NCBI RefSeq assembly: GCF_024198255.1
Contig: NZ_JAJVKW010000002.1
Coordinates: 992,001 to 1,056,000 of the forward strand
DNA length: 64,000 bases
DNA from: Myxococcus guangdongensis
GTDB taxonomy: Bacteria > Myxococcota > Myxococcia > Myxococcales > Myxococcaceae
Direction of reading: 5' to 3'
Translations under genes and position numbers: made by a program
The notes under the pieces: generated by a model
What the model was told of the DNA's origin: nothing
The model's input: the letters and a program-made list of their open reading frames with translations, nothing else
The model's database searches: none
Part shown: in pieces, positions 1 to 7,414 of the stretch
Layout: every line of letters starts with the position of its first letter
How positions within the stretch are numbered: position 1 is the first letter of the stretch

Positions 1-879
1 CTGGGCCACAGGAACCGCGTCACGCTCGACATCCAAGCGGAGGACACGGAGGCCTCGCTCCAGGACGAGTCCCTCTCGGGCGATGGCCGCCCCGGAGGCG
101 CGATGCAGGGGATGAGCGTGGTGCTCGGCGCGCTGGGCTCCACCGCGGGCAAGGTCGCGCAGGCCATGGGACTGGACCCCAACCGAGGCGCCGTGCGCGC
201 GCAGGTGGAGGTCCGCATCGAGAACGGCCTCATCCCCTCGCAGCTCGCCTTCCTCACCCGCGGCGTCGACGACCCGCGCCTGGATGTGACCTTCAAGGAG
301 TCCTTCTTCCTGGTCCACGACACGTGGCGCGCGTGGAACCCGGGCGACCATCCCGCCAATACCTATCCCCGCGTCGAGGAGCTCACCTATCTGCGGGTGA
401 GACAGATTGCCTACGCGGGCCTCGCCTCCCAGGGCGGGACGCTCGACGCCATCGGCGCGGTGCTGTCCGTGCTGGGCTTGGACTTCCCCCTGAAGTCCGA
501 CTACCTGCGCGACTCCGTGAGCATCAAGAGCGTGAAGGACTCGGGTCGCTACATGGCCGCACCGAACACCGACACTCGCACCGTCCCCGGAGACAGGCTG
601 TTCGCCGCGTACTGGCGGAGCGACATCGATCCTTGCTTCAACGGTTGCGAGCCCGAGCCCATCAAGGAGAAGCGTGGGCTCAAGGGCTCTTCGGAGAAGG
701 GCCACTACAACTGGCCCATGCGTGCATACAACTGCCGAGGCGACTTCTTCCAGGGCGCGGCGAAGTCCGATGCGCCGGAGTCCGAGTACGCGCTCTCGAA
801 GAGCCAGGGCAAGGAGTACTTCAACTACGGCAACTTCGCGTGCGCGGACGGTCCGAACACGAGCCGGGACAACGAGTAG
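1..879 (+). CDS. Partial secreted/appendage-associated protein, 5' end outside window
   Basis: The reading frame is open from the first base of the window, so the start lies upstream; 292 residues are visible before the TAG stop. I do not recognise a named family. The visible part has a small hydrophobic Gly/Ala stretch (near MSVVLGALGSTAG, about residues 38-50), a mixed alpha/beta middle and a Cys-containing C-terminal third (DPCFNGCEP, YNCRG, NFACADG) that would suit disulphides outside the cytoplasm. It is followed at short spacing by an anchored periplasmic protein and a TadE/pilin-like small protein, so a role in a Tad-like pilus or secretion cluster is an inference from context. An internal ATG at 103 is not a convincing start because codon bias is equally strong before it. 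Confidence 0.75.
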   Translation: MGHRNRVTLDIQAEDTEASLQDESLSGDGRPGGAMQGMSVVLGALGSTAGKVAQAMGLDPNRGAVRAQVEVRIENGLIPSQLAFLTRGVDDPRLDVTFKESFFLVHDTWRAWNPGDHPANTYPRVEELTYLRVRQIAYAGLASQGGTLDAIGAVLSVLGLDFPLKSDYLRDSVSIKSVKDSGRYMAAPNTDTRTVPGDRLFAAYWRSDIDPCFNGCEPEPIKEKRGLKGSSEKGHYNWPMRAYNCRGDFFQGAAKSDAPESEYALSKSQGKEYFNYGNFACADGPNTSRDNE

Positions 880-914
880 TCACCACGGCGGCAGCAGGAC
901 GAGGAGCACGCGCG

Positions 915-1757
915 ATGAGGCTGTTGAGGGACCGCACGGGAACCGTGACACGGGTACTGGGCCTGGGCGGCGTGCTGCTCGTCGTCGCCACGGCGGCCAC
1001 GCTCCGTGAGCCTCCCGCCGAGCCACCTCCACCGCCCGAGCCGCCCGCGACGCCGCTGCTCACGCCGCCCGCCAGCGCGGAGCCGATGACGAAGCGCTTC
1101 CTGGGCCTGCTCCCCGCCTACCCTCGGGCGAAGGTCATCCCGATGGGGAAACTGGAGGCCAACGGCAACCCGATGGAGATGGCGGTCTTCGAGACCGGCG
1201 ACTCCCCCGGCGCGGTGATGGAGTTCTACGCCCGGGAGTTCCGTCGCCAGGGGCACCGCACCGCCGTCGAGCCCGATGGGGCCGGAGGCGGCGCCATCAG
1301 CTACTACGACGCGAAGCGCGGCTCGCTCGTCTCCGTCACCGCCGTGGGCATGGGCGGCACGCCGCCTCGCACCCAGGTCTTCCCCTCCATCATCGACGCG
1401 CCCGAGGGCATGCACCTGCAAGCCCAACCCCTGCCAGCGCTGCCGCGCGCCCCGGGCGCCATGACGATGATGCGCATCGAGGACCGCAATCGCGGGCCCA
1501 CGCAGGGCAACACCACCATCACCGAGCTCGCCCAGGGCACGCCCGGCGCGCTCGCGGCCTTCTATCGGACCCAGCTGGAGCAGCGCGGCTACGTGCAGAA
1601 GGACGCGCGCACCGGCGCGGCCGGCGTGGAGCTGCTCGACTTCCAGAAGCCCGGGGAGACCCTCTCGCTGTCCCTGTCGCCCATGGGCACGAGCGAGTCC
1701 CCGCAGACACTCGTCACCGCGGTGCTCGAGCTCATCGACTCGAGGAAGGAGCCCTGA
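915..1757 (+). CDS. Membrane-anchored periplasmic protein with two repeated domains
   Basis: A 280-residue protein of unrecognised family. Residues 13-27 form a single hydrophobic segment (signal anchor), followed by a Pro/Glu-rich linker (about 30-55). The rest looks like two copies of one 80-90 residue module: each has a phrase of the type PGAVMEFYAREFRRQGH or PGALAAFYRTQLEQRGY, followed by strands and a hydrophobic end. The ATG at 915 is chosen because it begins the hydrophobic segment and follows a GGACGAGGAG-type ribosome site; the frame is open far upstream, but that part is antisense to codon bias. It lies 35 bases after the preceding gene and 2 bases before the pilin-like gene, so the three are probably one operon. 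Function unknown. Confidence 0.78.
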   Translation: MRLLRDRTGTVTRVLGLGGVLLVVATAATLREPPAEPPPPPEPPATPLLTPPASAEPMTKRFLGLLPAYPRAKVIPMGKLEANGNPMEMAVFETGDSPGAVMEFYAREFRRQGHRTAVEPDGAGGGAISYYDAKRGSLVSVTAVGMGGTPPRTQVFPSIIDAPEGMHLQAQPLPALPRAPGAMTMMRIEDRNRGPTQGNTTITELAQGTPGALAAFYRTQLEQRGYVQKDARTGAAGVELLDFQKPGETLSLSLSPMGTSESPQTLVTAVLELIDSRKEP

Positions 1758-1759
1758 AC

Positions 1760-1960
1760 ATGAATGGCTGGATGCGCTCCACCGTCCACTGGCTTCGTCG
1801 TCCCCGCTCGCGAGGACAGGCGCTCACGGAGCTGTCCCTGCTGCTGATGGCCCTGTTCCTGATGACGCTCGGGCTCCACTCGTTCGCGCCGGACATGTTC
1901 GCCGCGTACACCATCTACGTGCGCGGCTTCTACGTCGTGCTCGGCTATCCCCTGGGCTGA
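1760..1960 (+). CDS. Small TadE/pilin-like membrane protein
   Basis: A 66-residue protein with a basic N-terminus (WLRRPRSRGQALTE) running into one hydrophobic helix (LSLLLMALFLMTLGLHSF). The RGQALTEL phrase at the membrane boundary is typical of TadE-type pseudopilins and Flp-like pilins, where a Gly-Gln-Ala-x-x-Glu segment precedes the transmembrane helix and the Glu is the pilin-like +5 residue. The start is 2 bases after the preceding stop, which suggests translational coupling. No periplasmic domain follows, so it is a minimal pilin-like subunit rather than a full TadE. Assignment to a Tad apparatus is inference because the rest of the cluster is outside the window. Confidence 0.72.
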   Translation: MNGWMRSTVHWLRRPRSRGQALTELSLLLMALFLMTLGLHSFAPDMFAAYTIYVRGFYVVLGYPLG

Positions 1961-1965
1961 TGCCC

Positions 1966-2742
1966 TCACTCCTGCACGCGGGGCACGGCGATGGGCACCG
2001 CGTCCAGCGACGGCTTCGCGCCCGTGCCCGAGGCCCGCGCCACCCACGTGGTCTCCCCGTCCCGGACGGACACCACGCCCCACAGCGGGACGCGCTCGGT
2101 GTGCACCACGCCCACGGTGCTCCCGTCCTCGCGCAGGAAGGTCTGCTCGCGCGCCTTGCCCGCGAACGCCCCCTCGCGCAGCACCGCGTCCTTGTCTCCA
2201 CGCGGCGCGCCCCTCAGCTCCGGCTGGTCGACGAAGAGGTCCACAGGGATGGAGATCGGCGGATGCGGCGGCACGGAGACGGCGAGCCGCTCCACGAAGG
2301 GCCGCTCCTTCCCGCGCACCCAGAGCACCACGAGCGTGCGCGGCGAGACCTCATGGTCCATCTCCAGCTGGTACAGCGGAACGCCGTCCTCGCGCGTCGT
2401 CTCCCCCACCAGCGAGACACGGGCCCGCGTCGAGCCCTTGCCGCCGCGCAGCTCGTAGTCGACCCACGCGCCGACCACGGGCTGGAACCGCCCATACAAC
2501 AAGGGCGCGGGCACCAACGCGCGAGCCTCCGCGAGCCGCGACACGTCCACCGCCGTCGACGCCTGCGCCACGGCGACTCCCGCGTCCTCGGGTTCGACCT
2601 GGGCCTCCGGTGGAGGCGCGGGAGGGGGTGTCAGGGGAATCCGCTCGAAGCCCGGTCCGGCGTCCTCCGCAGCGCGCCGCGAGTCGGTGCAGGCGCAGAG
2701 CAGCCACAAGGAAACACTCACAACCGGGGGGAGGCGGGGCAT
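1966..2742 (-). CDS. Lipoprotein sharing a domain with the divergent gene
   Basis: A 258-residue protein with a type II signal peptide ending in a lipobox (LLCAC, Cys18), then a Pro/Glu-rich spacer to about residue 80. The C-terminal domain begins around GAWVDYELRGG and carries beta-strand patterns with an LEMDHE and LVVLWVRG phrase. The divergent gene at 2809 has the same layout (GGWARYQAV, DMEIEVPA, LQFLVAG), so the two are distant paralogues reading out from a shared 66-base gap. No enzyme motif is visible; a role as a periplasmic or outer-membrane binding or structural protein is plausible but unproved. It runs convergently into the pilin-like gene, with 5 bases between stops. Confidence 0.78.
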   Translation of the reverse strand: MPRLPPVVSVSLWLLCACTDSRRAAEDAGPGFERIPLTPPPAPPPEAQVEPEDAGVAVAQASTAVDVSRLAEARALVPAPLLYGRFQPVVGAWVDYELRGGKGSTRARVSLVGETTREDGVPLYQLEMDHEVSPRTLVVLWVRGKERPFVERLAVSVPPHPPISIPVDLFVDQPELRGAPRGDKDAVLREGAFAGKAREQTFLREDGSTVGVVHTERVPLWGVVSVRDGETTWVARASGTGAKPSLDAVPIAVPRVQE

Positions 2743-2808
2743 GTGCCAATCCTATAGGGTTCTGCCTCTCCCCCCAATTCCAGCACATGTCTGGCCAAGG
2801 GGCGCCAC

Positions 2809-3429
2809 ATGGCAAGGACGTGGATGATGGGCGCTGGGTTGCTCTCCCTGCTGGCCGTGCTGATTCAATCCCAGGTCGCCTCACCGCAAGGCATGCCCGA
2901 GCTGCCCCTCGTGGTGCGCGAGGGAGGTTGGGCGCGCTACCAGGCGGTGTCCTCGGACGGCCCCACCCGCTTCGTGGTCAAGGTCGGCGCGCCGGGGCGG
3001 CATCAGGGCAAGCAGGGCCGCTGGCTCGACATGGAGATAGAAGTGCCCGCCACGGGGCGCATCACCCTCCAGTTCCTGGTCGCCGGAGAGCGCTTCAGCG
3101 CGGGCAATGTGCTGCTGATGCGCGCGGCCCTGCCCGGCGACAAGCCGCGCGAGGTGCCCGGCCCGCTCCCCGACGAATTGAAGACGCGGCGCGACGGCAG
3201 GTTCCTCCAGAAGACGACGGAGACGCTCGCCGGCAGGACGCTGGAGGTGAGCGAATACTCCTACTCCGGCGGCATCACCGCCGAGTGGTCCGCCTCCGTG
3301 CCCGGCCTGGGGCTGGTGCGGATGAGCGGAGAGAACCCCTTCCAGCTCGTGGACTTCGGCGTGGGCGGAGACCCGTGGAGGGAGCGCCCTCCGGAGCCCG
3401 TGTCGCCCCCGCCCGCCGCCCGGAAGTGA
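2809..3429 (+). CDS. Secreted protein, paralogue of the divergent lipoprotein
   Basis: A 206-residue protein with a cleavable signal peptide (hydrophobic MMGAGLLSLLAVLIQS) and no lipobox. The mature part is one domain of about 150 residues with GGWARYQAV near its start, then DMEIEVPATG, LQFLVAGERF and a final YSGGITAEWSASVPGLGLVRM segment. The domain resembles the one in the lipoprotein encoded divergently from 2742. The C-terminal tail is Pro-rich. No catalytic motif is seen and I do not recognise a family. The ATG at 2809 is the natural start because the signal peptide begins directly there. It ends 3 bases before a convergent gene. Confidence 0.76.
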   Translation: MARTWMMGAGLLSLLAVLIQSQVASPQGMPELPLVVREGGWARYQAVSSDGPTRFVVKVGAPGRHQGKQGRWLDMEIEVPATGRITLQFLVAGERFSAGNVLLMRAALPGDKPREVPGPLPDELKTRRDGRFLQKTTETLAGRTLEVSEYSYSGGITAEWSASVPGLGLVRMSGENPFQLVDFGVGGDPWRERPPEPVSPPPAARK

Positions 3430-3432
3430 GCG

Positions 3433-4050
3433 TCAGCTCGAGGAGGGCTCCAGCGCCAACCCCGCCTCGCGCAGCCGCCCCTTCACCCCCTCCACCTCCG
3501 CGCCGCGCAGCCGCGCCTCCAGCCGCAGCGTCGAGCCCCGGCCCACCTGGAGCAGCACGCGCGGCGGGGTGCCCTCGCTCTTCTGGAGCGAGTACCACTC
3601 CAGCTCCGAGAAGCGCGTGTGGCGCCCCAGGTGGTCGATGAACCCATCGGCGGACAGGAACAGCGCGGGCACCAGGTGCAGCCCGAGGACCCCCAGCCAG
3701 ACCGCCAACCCCACGCAGAACGTGCCCAGCGCCGGTCGGCCCTCCGTGTGAATCAGGTGCACGCCGAACAGCACCAACAAGACCATCAGCCCCAGGAATT
3801 GGAGGTACGTCCCCACCCGGGAGCGCGGAGACAGCGGCATGGGGCCCCTCGCGCTCCAGAGCGCCCTCAAGGTGCTCAATGACATCAGCACCTGCGCGCC
3901 CGAGGCCAGGGCCACCGCGAACCCCATCATCTCCCGACGCTCGCCCAACGACAGGGCCTCCTGGACGAGCCACGCCGCGCAGCCCCCGAAGAACCCCAGG
4001 GCCACGACATGGAACAGGACGGTGGACACGGGCAGCGTGAAGGCTTTCAT
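3433..4050 (-). CDS. Four-helix inner-membrane protein with C-terminal soluble domain
   Basis: A 205-residue protein. Hydrophobic segments are seen at about residues 5-25 (VLFHVVALGFFGGCAAWLV), 41-60, 81-99 (FLGLMVLLVLFGVHLI) and 107-128, followed by a soluble 65-residue domain that starts with SADGFIDHLGRHTRFSELEWYSL. That soluble part resembles the PH-like domains of small bacterial membrane proteins that read as structural strands ending in a helix, but I cannot name the family. The ATG at 4050 (MKAFTLP) is preferred over an upstream in-frame ATG at 4071 because it leads directly into the first membrane segment. The gene is convergent with the secreted protein at 2809. Confidence 0.72.
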   Translation of the reverse strand: MKAFTLPVSTVLFHVVALGFFGGCAAWLVQEALSLGERREMMGFAVALASGAQVLMSLSTLRALWSARGPMPLSPRSRVGTYLQFLGLMVLLVLFGVHLIHTEGRPALGTFCVGLAVWLGVLGLHLVPALFLSADGFIDHLGRHTRFSELEWYSLQKSEGTPPRVLLQVGRGSTLRLEARLRGAEVEGVKGRLREAGLALEPSSS

Positions 4051-4105
4051 GGCCGCCCCGGAGCGCATCACATCTGACAGGCTTTGGGGAAGCCCCCCAG
4101 GCCCC

Positions 4106-4906
4106 TCAGCGCTTGCGACGGGACACGGCGGTGCCGGGGACGGACTCGACGAGCTGCCGGTACTCGCGGGGGCTCAGGCCCGTCACCTGCTTGAACTGAC
4201 GTGACAGGGCGCTCTGGTCGCAGAAACCCACGGACAGGGCGATGACGGCGATGGGCTCGCGCGTGTCCTCCACCAGTCGCTCCGCCGCCGCGTCGATGCG
4301 AGTCTTCATGATGAACTGCCCCGCGGAGAGCTGGAAGATGCGCCGCATCCGCCGCTCGAACTGCGCCGCGGACATGCCCGCGCGTCGCGCCAGGGAGTCG
4401 ATGCGCAGCCGCTCGCCGTAGTTCGCCTGGATGAAGTCGATGGTCGCCGCGAAGCGCTCGTCCACCAGCCCCGCGCGCCCCGGCTCGTGGATGTCCTTGG
4501 ACAGACACGCCAGCCCCATCACCTCGCCCCCGGCGTCGAACAGCGGCACCTTGCTCGTCAGACACCAGCCCGGCTCGCGGTTGTTGAAGAGCGTCAGGTC
4601 CAGGTTGTCCACCAGCGGGCGCCCGGTGCGGAACACCCTCTCGTCCTGCCGCACGTACCGGTCCGCCATGTGCTGGGGGAACAGCTCGTGCGCCGTGCGC
4701 CCCACCGCCGCCGCCTTGCTCTTCAGGCCGCAGCGCTCCGCGCACGCCTCGCTGATGCACACGTAGCGACCCTGGATGTCCTTCACGGAGAAGACGATGT
4801 CCGGCACCCGGTCGAACAGCGCCTCCGCGAACAGCGGGTTCGTCACCCGTCCCATGAACTCCACCCGCCAGTGCTCCAACGCCTCACGCCCTTGGGTGGT
4901 TTCCAT
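4106..4906 (-). CDS. PAS-domain AraC-family transcriptional regulator
   Basis: A 266-residue regulator. Residues about 28-140 form a PAS-like sensor domain (LFDRVPDIVFSVKD, YVCISEACAER, GLACLSKDIHE). Residues about 150-255 form an AraC double helix-turn-helix, with the first recognition unit at LRIDSLARRAGMSAAQFERR and the second ending in the family signature VGFCDQSALSRQFKQVTG followed by SPREYR. It is read away from the collagenase and hydroxyproline genes and sits 106 bases from the first collagenase start, so they could share a control region. AraC-type activators commonly govern hydroxyproline use in other bacteria (LhpR in Pseudomonas), which makes this the best local candidate for control of the island. 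The ligand of the PAS domain is unknown. The gene is full length. Confidence 0.88.
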   Translation of the reverse strand: METTQGREALEHWRVEFMGRVTNPLFAEALFDRVPDIVFSVKDIQGRYVCISEACAERCGLKSKAAAVGRTAHELFPQHMADRYVRQDERVFRTGRPLVDNLDLTLFNNREPGWCLTSKVPLFDAGGEVMGLACLSKDIHEPGRAGLVDERFAATIDFIQANYGERLRIDSLARRAGMSAAQFERRMRRIFQLSAGQFIMKTRIDAAAERLVEDTREPIAVIALSVGFCDQSALSRQFKQVTGLSPREYRQLVESVPGTAVSRRKR

Positions 4907-5012
4907 TCAGAGCTGTTCTCTTTTACGGCTATTTCCTGGAGAGTGGACTCCCCGCCAGTCTCCCCCTGAAAGGGACACCGCGCAGGCAGTCACACACCTC
5001 GGAGCTCCAACC

Positions 5013-7202
5013 ATGTGTCACCCCGTCACGAATGGGTGTCGTTATCCCATCGTCCTTGCCATCTGTCTTGCCGTCTCCGCCTTGGGAGCGGACGCCCGAC
5101 CTTCAGGCCCCTCGCCAGCCGGGGCCGAACTCCCGCGGCATGGGCTGGAGCAGCCCCGCCAGCGTCCGCTGCCCGAGGAGTCTCCACCCTCCTCCACGCC
5201 GTCGCGACTCGCCTGTGACACGGCGGCTTTCGGCGCGGCCAGCGGCGCGGCGCTCGTCACCCTGGTGGAGGCCTCCACGCAGGAGTGCCTCCGAACGCTG
5301 TTCGATGTGACGGGGACGCTGGCGCGCCAGGTGTTCATCGAGAGCAAGATGATCACCGTGGCGAACGCGCTCACACCCAGCGCGAACGCCTACGCCGGGG
5401 ATACCCATGGGACGGCGCTCCCGCTCATGATGTTCCTGCGGGCGGGGTACTTCGTGCAGTCCTTCAACCCCATCGTGGGGACCTACGGTACGGCGCTGAG
5501 GAACGCCATCCGTCCGGCGCTGGCCGCGTTCGTTGCCAACAGCCACTTCCAGGACGTCAACGACGAGCACGGCGTGGTGCTGCGGGAGTTCGTCACGCTC
5601 ATCGACAGCTCGGGAGAGACGCCGCTGCATCTGGGCACATTCCAGGGGCTGTTGGACCGCTTCGACGACACGACCTTGGAGTCCTGGTACATGTACTCCG
5701 CCACGAGCAAGGTCTTCACGGGCCTGTCTCGCGGGCACCATGACGCGGCCTTCATCGCGGCCGTCCGGCAGGACGATGCCATCCTTGGCGCGCTGGACTC
5801 CTTCGTCCAGCGCACCGAGCACCTGCTGGGCACGTACCATCAGGACCTCACCATCGACGCCGCGCGAGAGCTGGCGCGCTTCATCCAGTACCCCGGCGCG
5901 CTCCAGGACAAGACGCGGCCCATGTTGAGGGCGCTCATCGCCAACCACCCGATGACGGGGCCCACGGCGGTGGTCTGGGTGAACTCCGTCGAGGCGGCGG
6001 ACATCTACGACGGCGCCAACTGTGCGTACTACGGCATCTGTGACTTCCGTCGCACGCTGGCGCAGGCGGTGCTCCCGAAAACGTTCACCTGCGGCGCCGT
6101 GCGAATGCGTGCCCAGGACATGACGACCGAGCAGTCCAGGCAGACCTGCGCCCGGCTCTCCGCGCAGGCGACGTACTTCCACGACATGCTGGGGCGGGTG
6201 CCGGTGGCCGGAGACAACAACACCACGCTGGAGCTGGTCATCTTCGACAGCAGCCTGGACTACCAGTTGTATGCAGGGTTGCTGTTCGACATCGACACGG
6301 ACAACGGCGGCATCTACCGGGAGGGGAACCCCTCCGCGTCGGACAATCAGGCGCGCTTCATCACCTATGAAGAGGAGCAGGCGCGGCCCGCGTTCCAGGT
6401 ATCCAACCTGGAGCGTGAGTATGTGCACTATCTGGATGGTCGCTTCGACATGAGCGGCGACCTCCAGACCAGCATCAGCCAGCCCACCCGCTGGTGGATT
6501 GAGGGCCTGGCCGAGTACTTCTCGAAGAAGAACGACAACGCGGGCGCGGTGGCGGTGGGGGCCGGCAAGGCGTTCCAGCTCAGCCAGATTCTGCGCAACG
6601 ATGACAACAGCGGCACGGAGCGCCTCTACACCTGGGGCTACCTCGCGGTGCGCTTCATGTTCGAGCGACACGTGGACCGGGTGAACACGTTCCTGGGACA
6701 CTTTCGCGCGGGGAACTACGCCGCGTATCGCCAGTCACTCGACGCGCTGGGCACGGCGTACGACACGGAGTTCCACGCGTGGCTCACCTGCGTGGCCACC
6801 GCGAGCGACCCGAGCACCTGCGCGAACACCGTTCCGCCCCCGGAGCCCGGCACGGGGACCCCATGCACCGCCTCCGACCCCCAGGCGCTGGGCAATGGCT
6901 GCTACCGAGGCCCCCTCGCCTTGAGCAACGTGCAGGGCCAGCAGTCCTTCTACCTGGTAGTGCCCTCCCGCGCGCGCAACCTGCGCATCCAGCTCAGCGG
7001 CGGCACGGGCAACGCGGACCTCTACGTGAACCACGGCATCTGGCCCACCGCCACGACGTATGACTACCGGCCCTATCTGGCGGGCAATGACGAGGCGGTG
7101 GTCATCCCGTCTCCGCGCTCCGGCTACTTCTACATCATGCTCAAGGCCCGCCAGCCCTATACGGGCGTGAAGGTGGAAGCCCGCTTCGACACGGGGCCGT
7201 GA
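5013..7202 (+). CDS. M9-family collagenase paralogue with altered zinc motif (REYVH)
   Basis: A 729-residue secreted protein. A signal peptide (PIVLAICLAVSALGADA) is followed by a propeptide-like Pro-rich stretch, the collagenase N-terminal module (from CDTAAFGAASGAAL), the M9 catalytic domain, a short Pro/Gly linker and a C-terminal pre-peptidase (PPC) domain with GGTGNADLYV. In M9 enzymes zinc is bound by HEXXH plus a Glu in the downstream EGLAEY segment. Here the first motif reads REYVH at residues 468-472 (codon CGT for Arg), while WWIEGLAEY is kept at 493-501. The downstream paralogue keeps HEYVH. Loss of the first His would be expected to weaken or abolish zinc binding, so this copy may be a pseudoenzyme, binding protein or decoy. 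ATG 5013 is used because it starts the signal peptide after a GGAG site; upstream ATGs overlap the regulator. Confidence 0.9.
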   Translation: MCHPVTNGCRYPIVLAICLAVSALGADARPSGPSPAGAELPRHGLEQPRQRPLPEESPPSSTPSRLACDTAAFGAASGAALVTLVEASTQECLRTLFDVTGTLARQVFIESKMITVANALTPSANAYAGDTHGTALPLMMFLRAGYFVQSFNPIVGTYGTALRNAIRPALAAFVANSHFQDVNDEHGVVLREFVTLIDSSGETPLHLGTFQGLLDRFDDTTLESWYMYSATSKVFTGLSRGHHDAAFIAAVRQDDAILGALDSFVQRTEHLLGTYHQDLTIDAARELARFIQYPGALQDKTRPMLRALIANHPMTGPTAVVWVNSVEAADIYDGANCAYYGICDFRRTLAQAVLPKTFTCGAVRMRAQDMTTEQSRQTCARLSAQATYFHDMLGRVPVAGDNNTTLELVIFDSSLDYQLYAGLLFDIDTDNGGIYREGNPSASDNQARFITYEEEQARPAFQVSNLEREYVHYLDGRFDMSGDLQTSISQPTRWWIEGLAEYFSKKNDNAGAVAVGAGKAFQLSQILRNDDNSGTERLYTWGYLAVRFMFERHVDRVNTFLGHFRAGNYAAYRQSLDALGTAYDTEFHAWLTCVATASDPSTCANTVPPPEPGTGTPCTASDPQALGNGCYRGPLALSNVQGQQSFYLVVPSRARNLRIQLSGGTGNADLYVNHGIWPTATTYDYRPYLAGNDEAVVIPSPRSGYFYIMLKARQPYTGVKVEARFDTGP

Positions 7203-7212
7203 GTCCTGAGGC

Positions 7213-7246
7213 GACTCCCGGGTGGACCTGCCGCCACCTGGGAGTC
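7213..7246 (+). terminator. Hairpin terminator of first collagenase
   Basis: A 13-bp inverted repeat (GACTCCCGGGTGG pairing with CCACCTGGGAGTC, one G-U pair) with an 8-base loop begins 10 bases after the collagenase stop. There is no long T tract. A near-identical hairpin follows the second collagenase, so the element was duplicated with the gene. Confidence 0.7.
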
Positions 7247-7414
7247 ACTCCCGCTTCGGCATCCCTTGGTCATTTCCATGCGTCTCCACGATGGAAAGAC
7301 ACAAGAAAGACATCTCTGGACATGGATACCTTGAACACCGCGTGAAACCCACGTCGGAGTCGTCCTGTACTGTCGACACCGTGCAGCAAAGCCCCCACCC
7401 CGAGGAGCACGAGC

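Noticed and set aside
4776..5012. Upstream ATG giving the first collagenase a 79-residue N-terminal extension
   Set aside because: The extension overlaps the AraC regulator on the other strand and would bury the signal peptide inside the protein.
5103..6701. Long open frame (532 codons) antisense to the first collagenase
   Set aside because: It is a by-product of high third-position G/C on the other strand; it has His/Arg/Val-rich composition and no domain. The collagenase reading is certain.
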